The notes: generated by a model from the letters alone, not told the origin. A stretch of DNA of 64,000 nucleotides from Macrocystis pyrifera (GCA_031763025.1 JASSKH010000009.1:8621305-8685304), one strand, 5' to 3'. Shown: positions 30,780 through 42,578, counted from the stretch's first letter. Translations and numbers: made by a program.

Positions 30780-31480
30780 GAGTAGTTGTCGGCGGGGTTG
30801 ACGCAATACGTGCTCAATAACTTCTCCAAGAAGTCCCCCCCGTACCACGTCACCGATGACGACGTTTCGACCCCTCTTCAACGACTCGAAGTGGAAAAGA
30901 TTACTGGACATCAATCGGTTAGAGGTCGAGGTGGCGCCATCGCGGTGATGTACGAGACGCATTGAACAGGACTATCCCGTCCATCCTGGGAACGGGAAAC
31001 GGACCTTCAGCTTTCTCGCCACGCAATTTTGCGCTACTCTGCCGGCACCCCGAACCAACACCGCCAAACAAACTGCCTGTACTGCCGAATGAGAATAGGC
31101 GCGGCACAACGGGAGCTTTATCGGAGTAAGGGCAAGCGGTTTCTGGCACCCGACTATGGCTGCGTATCGCACGGCCAATTGGCTCCGCCGATACAGCAAC
31201 AATGTGCTTCCCTACGAGGACTACTTTGGGTACAAGGGCGACGACGGTCTGTGGTGACTGGGTAAAATCAGCGCAACTATGCCAACGGATGGAGTATATT
31301 AGGTTCGATTTTTAGACGATCCGGGACCGATCAAGCTTCCTCTTTCTCCGGCGCGCTACACGACTTCGACGAGAGCTGTACGAGGTTCTTGGTGTCTGCA
31401 AATTCACTTGGCTAGCGCGTTTGCACGGGGGGTCCTGCGTAACGTCGATGAATCTCGAGGCGCCGCCGTGGATAGCCTAT
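30780..31480 (+). pseudogene. Gypsy chromodomain-like C-terminus
   Basis: After a stop at about 30783 the sequence reads R-L-E-V-E-K-I-T-G-H..S-V-R-G-R-G-G, M-Y-E-T-H, a TGA (30963-30965) and G-L-S-R-P-S-W-E-R-E, the layout of a chromodomain-type targeting tail. Further on come R-M-R-I-G-A-A-Q-R-E-L and K-G-D-D-G-L-W followed by TGA (31255-31257), then L-G-K-I-S, and F-L-D-D-P-G-P-I-K-L-P-L-S. The minus-strand remnant at 15.85-17.35 kb has the same series of blocks. Such tails can guide integration to chromatin marks; that is inference here. Confidence 0.65.
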
Positions 31481-32054
31481 TTTCGCTTCTCGACTGCGCT
31501 CGATATTGTTTGTTCTATTTCATCGTTTTCCTGGACTATGGGAGGTGTTTTTTTTTTTTCTGTTCGGTGTGTTTCTGGTTTGTTTTCTTTTTTTTTCTTT
31601 TTGGGCTGGGTTGGGGATGATTTTTTGCGTATTTTGTCCTGCCTACCTCCCCCGCTCAGTTTCGGGGCTGGTCTAGGTAATCGGCCAAGCATTTGTGACT
31701 CAGGACGCGTTTTCAGAGTTGTGGTCTGGGTTTAGGTGGTTCTTGCCGTCTTCCCTGTTGTTTTCCTTCTCGTTTTTGGTATTCACGCTTCGCTTTTCCA
31801 TGCATCTTCCTCGCCTCCCCCCCCTGTGCGGGTGGCATGACGATGGCTTTCATTGACAATTTCTTCCTGCCCCGTAAGGCTAACTCTTCCTTTCATTTTT
31901 TTTCACGTACTTTGCCGGCTTCGTTGCCTTGCCGTTCAGAGTTGTTGGAGTGGGTTTTGAGGAGCCGCATCCTCGACTCATGTTCTAGTTCGTGGGATCG
32001 GGTTCCCATGAATTTCCCATAATTCTTCATATACGGCTCATCAGAATGGGCTAG
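31481..32054 (+). other. Gypsy 3' untranslated interior
   Basis: T- and C-rich sequence with long T runs (31549-31560, 31585-31601), between the end of Pol and the 3' LTR. No long frame with motifs. A short purine-rich word (AGAATGGG, 32043-32050) just before the LTR is the only polypurine-tract candidate and is weak. Confidence 0.5.
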
Positions 32055-32332
32055 TGTTATGATACTGCTTTGTATGAGGTTGAAAGCCCGGTAATCACCT
32101 GGGTTCAAGAACTGGGAACGTATTTGTAGTATTTGGAAGGCGTATCTTAGGTGGAAAACCAGGGGTGTTGAAGAGACGCGCGAGCTTGGTCTCAGTCTCC
32201 GCGTGCACGAAAGGAATAAAACTGCTCTTCTTCTATCTCTAAACAAACATCTCACGTGAGTACCAACAAGTACCGACTTAGTAAGCAAACCTGTCCAGGG
32301 ATACAAAGTGTCCCGCATGGTTGATCTTAACA
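32055..32332 (+). repeat. Gypsy 3' LTR
   Basis: 278 bp, TGTTATGATA...CTTAACA, collinear with 19742-20019. Confidence 0.92.
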
Positions 32333-33448
32333 GTAGCATAACCGTATAGAGTTCCTTCCTACGTACGTGACCGTACTTTATGCAGTAGCATTGTTAAAAG
32401 TAGTAGATAAAAAACCTGGCGAGGCGCGGGGGGGGCGGAGGGGGGATGGAAATAATCCTTCCAAAACAGTCCAGTACTACATATAAATAAACGAACGAAT
32501 TCCAACGCATAATATAATCCCCATCAAGCAAACATGTTTTTACTTTCATTATCCAGAATAAGACACGATCGTCCGGAATTTGCCTTCCTCCTCGAACCTC
32601 CACACCTTCACCACAACACCGGCCGGCCCAGTGAATTACCCATCCACCACCGCGCCACTTCCCTCGACCGCACCCGTTTTAAGCAGCTTGGCATCGTTGC
32701 GAATGGCCAGCTCAACCTGTCGGGATGAGTACGGCAAAGAACCAGAACGGCCCGGCGACGCCTTGTTGCGTGTGCTTACTTTTTTCAGGGTTGCACCGCA
32801 TTATAGCTTGTCTGCTCTTGTCCGCCACACACCCTTTCTACACTGCACACGCCCTCATGTTCTCTCTTCTGGCCAGGCCGCACACGGCGACCAAACAATA
32901 GGCGGTCCGACAAGACGAGACTAGGGTCGTGGATCATCGGCTGCTGTGTGGTCAGTGGGTGCGCGATGCTGTGCCTGGTGGTTGTTTGCATGTCTCTGCA
33001 TTTTAGTCTCCGAATTGGTTGGGTGAGTGTACGTTGTTTCTGGTATCAGGGTTCGTAAGAAGAACCCTGCCCCACACACCTCTCGAGACTCCTCTCCGTC
33101 CAAAGGCATATCTCCGAGTGGTACATGGGATCTGCTCTTTTCGATACAACGCCTATGTTGGGTGTTCGAGGAGTAGGGTTGAAGAACAGAAAGACCCGGA
33201 TATTTTACAAGGCACCTCTCAAGGACGTATTAACCGAGTAGTTGGTTGCGTTTTAGCCCCGATGCGCTCACGTCGTATTAATATTTCTTCTGTTTCAGCT
33301 CTCTCTTTTGTGACATGACCATTTCCACTCTCTCGCGCAATCGCGCCTTTTCTCCACACAGCTACTTTAGATCAGGAGCACCACGCGTGAGTGCCCCTAC
33401 TCACCACCCCGTACGTGAGCTTGAGAAAGCGTTTTTTTTCCGCCCCCA
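32333..33448. other. No supported feature
   Basis: Between the gypsy element and the LINE I find only short frames and a G-rich patch (about 32425-32447). Confidence 0.3.
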
Positions 33449-33460
33449 CCCAGCAGTACA
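33449..33460 (+). repeat. LINE target-site duplication, 5' copy
   Basis: CCCAGCAGTACA directly precedes the LINE fragment and recurs exactly at 34522-34533, directly after the poly-C run behind the LINE. Both are preceded by C-rich sequence (CCCCCA and C29). Confidence 0.75.
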
Positions 33461-34494
33461 GACCCGAACCTTGACACTAGGATTAAGAGATGTATCTTGA
33501 TGAACGTGATAGTACCAAAGCTAGAATATGCAGGAGAAGTATGGGAAGGGAACGCGAAACTCGTAAAACAGTTGGAAACAGTACAAATGACAGCAGCTAA
33601 AAAAATCCTAAGATGCTCAAGTACGACTAGTAATACAGTATTAAGAGCAGAACTGGGAATGCGCCCACTCAAGACAAATAGAGACATGAGAAAGTTGAAC
33701 TGGCAATATAAAGTAAGGAACAAGCCAAAAAAGAGGTTGCCAGCCATAGTTGATAGAGCTGTATGGGAGAAAGTAACTAAAGGGCGAGCCGGAATAAGGT
33801 GGGATGGCGTAGTTGAGAAAGTATGGAAGGATGTAGGGGGAAACCAAGAAGAGATGATGTCCGCCGGGAAATTTGGGAGGTACAAGGCAGAAGTAGAGGA
33901 AAGGATAGAAAGAAGGGAAAGGCTAGCGCTAAGAAACAAGGTGGAATCGGAAAAACATTTAGAGATATACGGGGGATTGAGGGAAGGAATAGGAATGAAA
34001 ACGTATTTGCATGGCCCAATGGACTTCGCGAAAACGCTGAAACTGCGCTTTCGTGTAGGGGACCTGGACCTGCCAGAAAGAAGAATGAGGTACACCAGTA
34101 GCCGGGAAGGAGGAGGAAGTAGACGCACAGATGTGCCCGTGTGGCAAAGCAATAGAGAGTAGAACTCACATAGTATGAGAATGTGAAATATACAAGGAGG
34201 AACGGGATGTGTTAGAAGAGGAGATGAGGAAAATAGACGAATGTGACATGGAGGAGTTTGATACAATGAATAGCAGCGAGAAAACAATCGCTATCCTAGG
34301 AGATAGATGGTGGCCACAGGAGGCCAAACAGGAAGGGGATAAGATTATCAAAACGTTTCTATGTAATATATGGAAACAACGTAATGAGCGCCCAATTGTT
34401 GGAGGTGTCTCTATTAGGAGTAGGAACGGTGCTCCATCTCGAAAGGGATGCGTGGTCAATGGTCAAATGACTACGGCAAGCAACAAATGAATAC

Positions 34495-34495
<1 letters not shown>
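33461..34495 (+). mobile_element. LINE (non-LTR retrotransposon), 5'-truncated copy
   Basis: A fragment of about 1.03 kb holding the C-terminal part of a LINE ORF2 plus the 3' end. Its first ~160 bp are nearly identical to 63842-64000, inside a second copy that also has the RT domain. It is bounded by the 12-bp duplication CCCAGCAGTACA at 33449 and 34522, the mark of target-primed reverse transcription. A run of 29 C separates its 3' end from the target duplication. Confidence 0.85.
33497..34490 (+). pseudogene. LINE ORF2 C-terminal region with CCHC-like zinc motif
   Basis: 33497-34162 reads V-I-V-P-K-L-E-Y-A-G-E-V-W, Q-L-E-T-V-Q..A-K-K-I-L-R, R-A-E-L-G-M-R-P-L, the segment after the RT in many LINEs. 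A frame change near 34135 leads to C-P-C-G-K-A-I-E-S-R-T-H-I-V, a TGA, then E-C-E-I-Y, a typical LINE C-terminal zinc motif interrupted by a stop. 34209-34490 continues with E-E-E-M-R-K-I-D and W-K-Q-R-N-E-R to the end. The RT domain itself is missing through 5' truncation. Confidence 0.8.
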
Positions 34496-34525
<30 letters not shown>

Positions 34526-34533
34526 GCAGTACA
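34496..34533. repeat. Poly-C run and 3' target-site duplication of the LINE
   Basis: C29 at 34496-34524, merging into CCCAGCAGTACA (34522-34533). The second LINE copy also abuts a poly-C run (62923-62938). Confidence 0.85.
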
Positions 34534-37248
34534 AGTACGGTACTTCCTCGCAACAACAATCGCTATGTTATATTTTCCCATCCCATTTGTTTCATTCGCT
34601 CTTCTCGCTCCTGCTGCCTCCTATTCGTAACTCAGATCCGAGGTCACTAAGTAGACTATTTTCGTTCTCTCCACTATGGCACGTGCCATTTGCATTTTTG
34701 TCGCGGGAAGAGTTCAGCGTGTTCTTCCCTCGTCGACTCGCGTCGAACTGGGCCTTTCTGCGCACCCAAGTTGTCGAGAGCTCTTTACCTTTACACGCGT
34801 TCTTACAAGACCTAACAATACCGGCACTGGGTGAATAAAAATGAGTGCGTGCTAAATGCGCTTAAGTATGCTCTATACCTACTTGAGGTTAGGATGGCTT
34901 CTGTAAACTTCAAGTGTGTATATTGGACGCATCGTTTAAAGAAATGATGCTGTTTCGGAAAATTGCTCTTGGTGAATACTCTTCTTTCAGCCAAAAACAT
35001 GGATGCTTCACCGTCCAAAGCACACGCGACTACTGCCTGTACTGGGGGACGCTGATCGTTCCTGAACTTTCTGCGCCAAAGCACCAGGTGATCCTTTCCT
35101 ACTTTACACACACGTCGTTCGTGAAAAACATTGAATCGCACGATTGTTTCACATTTCCCGTGTGTCACTCTTTCCACCAATCATAATCACCAAAACACCA
35201 GGTTGTGAATACAAAAGTGCGTTCCACGATAGGAGCCCAGCAAGGTAGCAATTTCGCAGCCGGAGGTCGAGGGGCGAGAGAAGGGGCACCGTTGCGCAGC
35301 CGGATGTTGAAGGGGCATTCCGCCGTAGGTAAGGAAGCAAACGTTCACCCCCCCCCTTCTCTGTTGATCACCGTACGTACGTTGAGTGGTGGCCTGCTTC
35401 AACATATTTTTAAGGGTAGCCGAATGGGACTACAGCCAAAGTTGTTAACCCCCGATCGGGGGTTGATTGTACAAGGCGGCGTGTAATTTAGCCTGTGGAA
35501 CAAACTTTTTTCTGGGACACGTTTACGATTTACCATTTTATCCAAGCAAACGGATATAATCTGCAAATATATCAATACATATTACCGATGAGGCGTTCTA
35601 CGGTAGATGTTCTCCCCAATGTTTCTGAAGCCCCTGTATCCCCCCAAGGTACAATGCGGAATTCAACGGGGACAGACATATGAACACGAGTGTGATGCTA
35701 CAAGCATCTCGTACGTGTGCCTACGTGTCATACGCGTCATACGCACCATGCGGAACAATGTAGAGCACAAGTTACATCTTCATCCTTCCTTCAACTGCCG
35801 CACGGTAAGGACGCCGTGGTGGCTCAGAAAGTTGTTTCCCCCCCTAATGCGGTACCGCTATCGTAGAACGCCTCCGACTCTATAACGCTTTCATGTCTGC
35901 CATTCTTCTATCTTATCATCGTTTTGCATTATTGTAGACCACGAACTCTTCCTTGCTAGTATAATTTTCTGCTTTCCTTCTACCTCGGTCCGTACGTCCG
36001 CTATTACAGTACTCTGCCCACTTATTCCAGAGGGCGGAAAACGATGAAATCGAACAGCTCAGATCTCATCATCTTGAATCTTGAATGGAAAAAATTGAAC
36101 CATCCTCTCTCTTCGAAGCCAACAACCAGAAGGCGACTGAAATTGACAGGTCACCCAATACATGGAGGCGGTGTCATATCAGGTAGTTTGCCACGGAATC
36201 CAAACCCTCCAAACAGCACCCCGCCACAACGCAACAATACCGGAGCTATGCTACCGCCGACGCAGGGTCGTGCTAGGCATCACCACAGACAGTAGTAGAC
36301 CCAACTTAGTTGGGGTGGTCTACGTACCCGTTTTTAGCTGGACAAATGGCTTCTGGGGAGGTCGGGGATGCTGGTGGCCGTTTGCCGTCGACTGCACTTG
36401 CTGTCGCTTTGTCAGCCCTCAACACAGTAGTGCACGCCCCACAAGCACATCATTTCTCTCTGGGCACATGGCACTTCATATTCGGCGACAGCGACGACGA
36501 GTCGGATGAAGAGGATGAGGACGCCAGGCGCGGGAGGCGGAGGTGGTGCTATAACCCCGGGCAGAGTGCCGAGCGTCGGCTTGAGCAGTTTTTCTCCGCA
36601 AGGCCGACCTTACAGACCCCACATCGTTCTCGAATCCTTTCCATCTACCAAGATACCACCTAAACTCCACAAGAAAACAAATCCTATTCCTCGATCATCA
36701 TAAGACAGTTCGATTTGATTTGTGATAATTAAATTACCAGCACTCAATCGGTTAAAAAATTGCAAGATCGAAGTCTCAAAAAAAGTAAGAACCAACCCAA
36801 CAGCAATTCGGCTGGTTGTCCAAACTAGATCATTATGCATTGCGCTATTTTGAGGATTCGATGTATGATGATCATCGTCTTCGCCTAATACCGACTCTTC
36901 ATTAATGTTAAATCCATCTACCTATTTTTTCTCTGCACTCGACCAATATTTACTTGAAACGCAGACAGAGTATTTTTTCTTTGACCTCTGTATGACTAGG
37001 AATGTGGTGTCGTTGTGCCGTTTCCGCTTTTTGTGTTCTGCCCCCGATTCAACTATGATATATTTGTATGAACCCCATGGCAGGACATAGTGTCGATTTT
37101 TTTTGCCTGTATTTGCCTGCAGCATCCTCGACCATTTCGGGAAGGCGCGGAACCGCAGGCGGGAGTAAGCTCACCGCGGCTAAGCCCCCCTCCTACTACG
37201 TACCAGGTATGTAGCAGGTACAATCGCATTCAAAACAATCCGTGTTTA
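34534..37248. other. No convincing gene; one acidic ORF noted
   Basis: Frames at 34587-34838 and 34914-35186 have no motifs. At 36310-36663 (plus) a 117-codon frame contains an acidic block (G-D-S-D-D-E-S-D-E-E-D-E-D) followed by R-R-G-R-R-R-W. It may be an exon or a remnant, but there is no family match and the other plus frames are also open. 35270-35330 has two copies of GCGCAGCCGGATG-like words. The rest is A/T-rich with nothing recognised. Confidence 0.3.
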
Positions 37249-37249
37249 A

Positions 37250-37412
37250 CTTAATGTGGAGTAGGTATGCTAGCATATGACGTGTCCATTATTTAGAGAT
37301 GTTCAGATATATTCACGGTACCCGGTATAACTTAATGTGGAGTAGGTATGCTAGCATATGAAGTGTCCATTATTTGGAGATGTTCAGATATATTCACGGT
37401 ACCCGGTATAAC
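37250..37412. repeat. 81-bp tandem duplication
   Basis: Two adjacent copies (from 37251 and from 37332) of a unit containing 'gtaggtatgctagcatatga' and 'gatatattcacggtaccc', differing at only two or three positions. Confidence 0.9.
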
Positions 37413-37841
37413 ATACGTATATGTTGTAGCGCACAGCAAAATACAAATCGATCGGAGATCTTGGAACACGCGTGCATGAATAGATACGGCATAAAGTCAG
37501 GCATGAAAGATTCTGCCTGTCTAGATCTCGGGTCGAAACGGGAGGTCCGTTGTGTGGACTGTGTTGGCCTCTCCCCTCAATCTAACTGGATGTTCCTCCT
37601 AGAAATAGACCCGACTGAGCGCCGTCCTCGAGACAGCTCGTGGTGTGGACCAACCTCGGTCTTGGTAAATGCTTGTTAAACGACACAAATAAACTCTGCT
37701 CGGCCTCGCGTCCGCGTAAACGACGCTGCAAGGGACCATCGCTCCGGGACCTCTCCAAGGCGACTTGTCCGCGACTTGATCGACTCCGGAACGAGCACAG
37801 CCTTTACATTGTTGATCTAAACAACAATTGAACTATATCTC
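37413..37841. other. No supported feature
   Basis: A short plus frame (37374-37679) overlaps the tandem duplication and has no motif. Nothing else seen. Confidence 0.3.
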
Positions 37842-38440
37842 GCAGTGGTTCTCCCTCGAAGAAATCTCGCTCTAGAGCGACACAGCAGCCGGCCGCAACG
37901 CCGACTCTGTCATCTTCTCGAGACGATAACTCTTTCAGCATCGTCAGGACAGTCAGTGATGGCGCAGCTCCGGCTGGTGACGAGGAGGAACCGAACGAGG
38001 AGGAGGAAGAGGAGGGCGAAACTTGTTCAGCTGCTGCTGCATCAGATGAAGCCACGCCCGGAGACTCAGCTTCTCTCTTAGAAATTGCTGAGAATTTCCT
38101 CGCCGGCCCGAACGCCCAGAGCTCGCTGCCGACGACAGGCCCGGTGCGTTTCGAGACTGCTGCGTTTTGGCCAAGTGTGTCGTGGAGGGGGTCACTCCCG
38201 AATCGTGGGTGTTGCAGGTGATGCTTCCGCCTGGCGGAGCGCATGCTGGCGCAACTCAGGCGCAGGTTGGACAGGTGGGGGTGGCGAACTCTCTCAACAC
38301 GCCCCCTTCGCAGCCCCCACAAACCGTAGCCGCGTCTTTGTTCGCGCCTAAACCACATCCGCGATCACACCCACCCGCACGCCGAGAAGCTCCGACAGCA
38401 ACAACAGCGCCAATCAACCCAAGGAGACTGAACATGTAGC
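37842..38440 (+). pseudogene. Degraded coding remnant, acidic and low-complexity (possibly Gag-like)
   Basis: The plus strand reads S-G-S-P-S-K-K-S-R-S-R-A-T, D-G-A-A-P-A-G-D-E-E-E-P-N-E-E-E-E-E-E-G, S-L-L-E-I-A-E-N-F-L to about 38170. After a frame change it continues V-A-K-C-V-V-E-G-V-T-P-E-S-W-V-L-Q and a Pro/Thr-rich tail to 38439. The style (Ser/Arg then acidic then Pro/Thr-rich) resembles the N-terminal Gag spacer of the gypsy element, but I cannot align them. The minus strand is also open (37804-38358); I think that is a shadow. Confidence 0.35.
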
Positions 38441-38780
38441 CACGACCACAGCCCATCTAGCTCCTGCTAGCTTGCCGACTGCGATCACGAATTCTGCAGC
38501 AACGAACGATGCCACGTCTGCGATGTCGAGACCTGCAGCAACGAACGATGCCACGACTACGATCTCGAAACTTGACGCCCCCCAAAACACGTCAAAATTT
38601 CGATAAAATTATGACATCCCATCCTCACTGATACTCGTTGAACCACCTGCCGAGGGTGTTCCCGAGCTAATGTCTAGTTTCCGATCACGCATCCGCATGC
38701 ACGCACCTGAGGGTACTCCTGAAGCAACTATCGATTACAACGCAAGTCACGTAGCTCCCTCTGCTAATTCGTCACGAAGT
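38441..38780 (+). repeat. Thr/Ala-coding remnant with 39-bp repeat
   Basis: The unit containing CTGCAGCAACGAACGATGCC occurs at 38494 and 38533 (period 39). One plus frame reads A-A-T-N-D-A-T repeatedly. It is probably the continuation of the remnant upstream; stops follow. Confidence 0.6.
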
Positions 38781-38989
38781 AGCTAACAGATATCTGAAAC
38801 GTGGAGAACAGACAAGCAACTGCGTATCTCAGCCCGGAAGAATCGAATCTCGGCATTCGATCCCCCGTGATCTGGTCTGACTGGACTAATCCCTGCACGA
38901 AAAATTATTTATACATGGTTCCCCTTCGGGGTGTGGGTAGCGTGCAATTCCGGGGGCGTCACAAGGCGAACAGGGAGTTACAGGTTTCA

Positions 38990-40500
38990 CACGTATAGCT
39001 GTTGTTCGCGGAAACGTGAGCGACAGCTTAGCGTACTGCTCGAAGGAAAGAGTATTAATAGTAGTAGTCAGCAGGAATTGAATACTACTCTTTCTGTGGT
39101 GAATACTACACTGCTACATGCACACGGTAGCATGGGCTGACTACTATTCTGTTATTATACACCACTACCACTACCTCGCAGATGTAGTACAGGTAGAAGC
39201 AGCATGCACTCCACAAAAAAATACCTAGTACACCCTCCTACTACGACTACCAACTATACTACTAAGTACTACTACTGAAGCACGACCAAACGCTCATACA
39301 ATGCAGACAACCTTATAGTAAACACAGAGGTCAAACAACCACGCGGTACCATGGGTTGGGGCATAGCTACTATACTGATACTATACGTCACTATCAGTAC
39401 TACATGGATGCAGTACAGGTAGAAGCAGCATTTATAGATACTACACTACTACCCTACTACTGCTACTACTACTGACTTTCTTACAACGGCAACGTAGCAT
39501 GCAAGCGGTACCATGGGTTGGGGGCATGACTACTATGCTGTTACTCTTAATGTATACCACCGCCACTATACTGCACGCAGATAGATGCACTATAGTAAAC
39601 GTAGAAGCAGCATGCACGCTGCAAAATACTATAATACTACGACCATTAATGATTTTGTAAAATGTACAGGCTACGTATATGTACGGTTAAGACAATGCCC
39701 TGCCATTGGCCAGGTAAAATCGGCATGCAGACGGCAACAACAGCAATAGCGGACACCACAACGACTACGACTATTGCTACTACATATACCACAGGTACTA
39801 CTATATTGCTGTTGGACAGGCAGTACTATTAATAGAAGCAGCATGCACCCGGTACCATGGGCTACTATGAATACTACTATTAACACAACTATTCTGTACA
39901 ATACCTACCTGGTACCTACTGCTACTCCTGCGTCTCAAAAGCAACGTCAATAGTACAGAAAGGCCATAAGATCTAAAACATCACTATTATTAATAGTAGG
40001 AAGACGCTTCTCTGTGTATTCATGTACAGGCATACGTAAGGTTGGGGCACGATGGAAAAGTTATCTATATTTATCATGAAATTTTTCTAGTTATGAATGT
40101 CCAATAAGTACTCACGGCAACGGCAGCTGGCTCGTGACAACAGCAGTAGAACTCTAACATCTCACTATTAATGTTAATAGGCAGAAACTCCGCTGTAATC
40201 ATTACTGTACAGGTCTACATACGATTGAGGGCATTACGAAAAAAAAGATCTGCACTTGTCATGAAATGTTCATCTCTACGTGTAAATTAATGACTGTCAA
40301 AAGCAATTATACTCATGGTTACAGCGGCAGACTCGTGTCAACAGCACCACTACTATCTACTATTATATTAATACTACTGTAGTACTACTATTACTAGTAC
40401 TAGTACTACTACTGCTACTACTACTGCTCTACTTTACTTACTACAACTACTACTATTACTACTACAACTACTGCTACTGCTACTACTACTACACCTACTA
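38990..40500. repeat. TAC/ACT-rich degenerate repeat block
   Basis: Dense TACTAC/ACTACT runs with embedded longer units. The unit joining GGTACCATGGGTTGGGGCA with TACAGGTAGAAGCAGCATGC recurs near 39123, 39348, 39515 and 39850 at irregular spacing. 39945-40135 and 40136-40350 form a diverged tandem pair (shared 'tgtacaggcatac', 'tcatgaaat', 'ggcagctggctcgtg'). 40370-40500 is near-pure ACT/TAC microsatellite. Non-coding. Confidence 0.8.
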
Positions 40501-40517
40501 CTATAACTATGCCGTAT

Positions 40518-41390
40518 GCACACCGAGACTGGGGGGGTAGAGAGAGACGGGCGGCAGAATGAGCCTGGCTCTGTGGCTCTTGCCCGATGCGATTACCTGC
40601 TGCTGAGATTGTGCGACTGGACAACTCGCCAGGTATGATACCTACCGTGGTATACACATACAGTAGGTACCTGGTAGACGGACCGAGGGAGCCAGTTTTG
40701 TGGTCATGTACGTGCTTGGTGTGAGGTGTGTGGTGTACGTCAAAGGGCTAGGTGAAACATATATGCCCTCGACAGACGTACACTGCTGCAGCTGTATCTG
40801 CTGTGGTATCTGCTGCTGCTGCTGAAGTTGATCAAAAGACAAAAAGTGGACGGGTAAAAGCGGGTGATTTCAATTTGGTTTGAGGTTTTCAACGCAGAGA
40901 AAGCAGAGATTTTGTTTCGTTGTTGAAAGTGCACATAGCTCGTCGTACGTCGTATCACGTACGTATCCTGACATTTTAGTCGTACATATAGGATATCAGT
41001 CAGGCAGTCGGGCAGTGTGGAGCGGATTAGTGCCACACCGAGACACAGTACAGCGAGACGGGAGGCAGTACGGGCCTGGCTCTGTTGGTCTTGCCCGTTG
41101 CGATTGCCTGCTGCTGAAAGCGTGCGACTGGACAACTAGCTATTAATATATACCTGGTAGGTATGACAATACCTGGTACCAAAAAAACTCCCAGGTACAG
41201 ACGGATCGAGGAAGGCAGTTTCGTGGTCACGAATAGGTGTACACCACCCGTCAAAGGCTTGGTGCAACAGATACGACGGCCGACAGATGTGTACTGTTTC
41301 TGCTGTATGTTTCTGCTGCTGCTGCCGCTGCTGCTGCTGTTGCTGCTTCTTATGCTGAGATTGAAAACATATGTACAGCAGAGGGAGTGG
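40518..41390. repeat. Diverged tandem duplication, about 525-bp period, ending in CTG/TGC runs
   Basis: 40518-40850 and 41035-41385 share, in order, 'gcctggctctgt', 'cttgcccg', 'cctgctgctga', 'gtgcgactggacaact', 'tgtggtcatg', 'gtgtac', 'gtcaaagg' and a (CTG/TGC)n tract (about 40790-40830 and 41295-41350). The CTG tracts encode Gln runs on the minus strand, but no gene is evident. Confidence 0.8.
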
Positions 41391-42578
41391 TGGGCTATTT
41401 TCTTGTATGAAAAATAAACTTTGGGGTTTTGTATGTTACCGACTCGGCTCGGCGAGGCGGACAGAAATCCCTTGTTTTTTAGAGCCAGCTCAGGTACGTG
41501 AAATGCCCCGAGCGTCGCCACGGTGCTCGGCCGGGATCCAGATATGCGTCGTAATGTACCCAGGGCCCCCTTGCTTCCCCCGCAGCCGAAAGTGCGAGGA
41601 AGAACCCTCGGCCACCGGAGAGCAGGATGCCAAAAAAAGCAAGGTGCATCTTATACATATACATGTATACATATATAGGTATGTGGATCTCAAACGGTAC
41701 CACCTCTTCGCTCAACTCTCCTTTGTATGTTACAACGTGTAATTCGACGCGAGTTGAAAAGAAAAGAAAGGGCTGACGTATCCTAGCGTAATAATGTAAG
41801 GTACGAACCATAGTGAGGAGGGGAGAGGGAAGCCTGTTACAATGGTGCGAGAGAAGCCTTTCGGCGAAAAAAGGGAAGTTTTCCAAGAGTCGGATCCGCG
41901 AGCCAGATGCGCGGGTTAGATATAGTACCAGTAGGGAGAAATACCGACATTTTCATCACAGTACACAAAGTGACTGATATGCCACATATTTTCCGATACT
42001 CGTACCAATTATGCACTACACAACCATGCATGAAAACGTATCATCGCTAATTATCCGTCCTGCTGAAACAGAAAACCTGATGCCATCCTTCACCAATCTT
42101 CACGTCAGGGGTCAAGAATATTACGGAAAACATCCACTAATCCTAGATAGAGAGACGTATTGAACAGAGATACGTGACACAACAAGGTGCATACGCATTG
42201 CAGAGTTGTGCCTGAGGTCCATTTTTGCATTTTTGGGCTAATTTTGTTTCCCTGACCGTTGTGAGTACAAACGGAATTTCATATTTTTATCAAATCGCAA
42301 TCAAGCTGAAATACAGCAGAGGTCCTAAACTTTCATCGTTTCAGGAACCGAGAACGAAGAGGCCAGAAGTCACCTGCCTGCAGAAAGTGGCAAGGAATTG
42401 ACAAAAAGCGAATACATATGTAGTATTTAGAGTACGAGTACTATTTTAATAATATCATGATGTAAATAGAACACAAGACGAGTACATATATACCTGCGAT
42501 ATTATACCAGGTACATATATTATTCAAGTAGATGATCAAAGGGACACGACACAGAAGCAGCAGCAGCAGAAGCGCGAG
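41391..42578. other. No supported gene; short dispersed repeat near 41740
   Basis: 41738-41830 resembles 60065-60180 (shared 'aattcgacgcgagt' and 'aagaaagggctga'). Plus and minus frames around 41371-41886 overlap and have no motif. 41900-42540 is plain A/T-rich sequence. Confidence 0.4.

Larger units (their letters stand above)
19742..32332 (+). mobile_element. Ty3/gypsy LTR retrotransposon carrying a NADAR domain
   Basis: Two 278-bp LTRs (19742-20019; 32055-32332), both TGTTA...TAACA, flank a 12-kb interior. A candidate primer-binding site follows the left LTR. The plus-strand order is Gag with zinc knuckle, NADAR/YbiA-like domain, protease, RT, RNase H, integrase, chromodomain-like C-terminus; RT before integrase is diagnostic of gypsy. 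My hand alignment of the LTRs gives about 29 differences in 278 bp, so the insertion is not recent. Gag and Pol carry frameshifts and stops. The flanking 5-bp words (AGCAG left, GTAGC right) do not match, so a target-site duplication is not evident. Confidence 0.93.

Noticed and set aside
33397-34287. 296-codon minus-strand ORF
   Set aside because: It is the complement of the LINE coding region. The plus-strand reading has family motifs and a matching second copy; this one has none.
37804-38358. 184-codon minus-strand ORF
   Set aside because: The plus strand has the more protein-like composition. The Ser run here is the complement of the acidic repeat.
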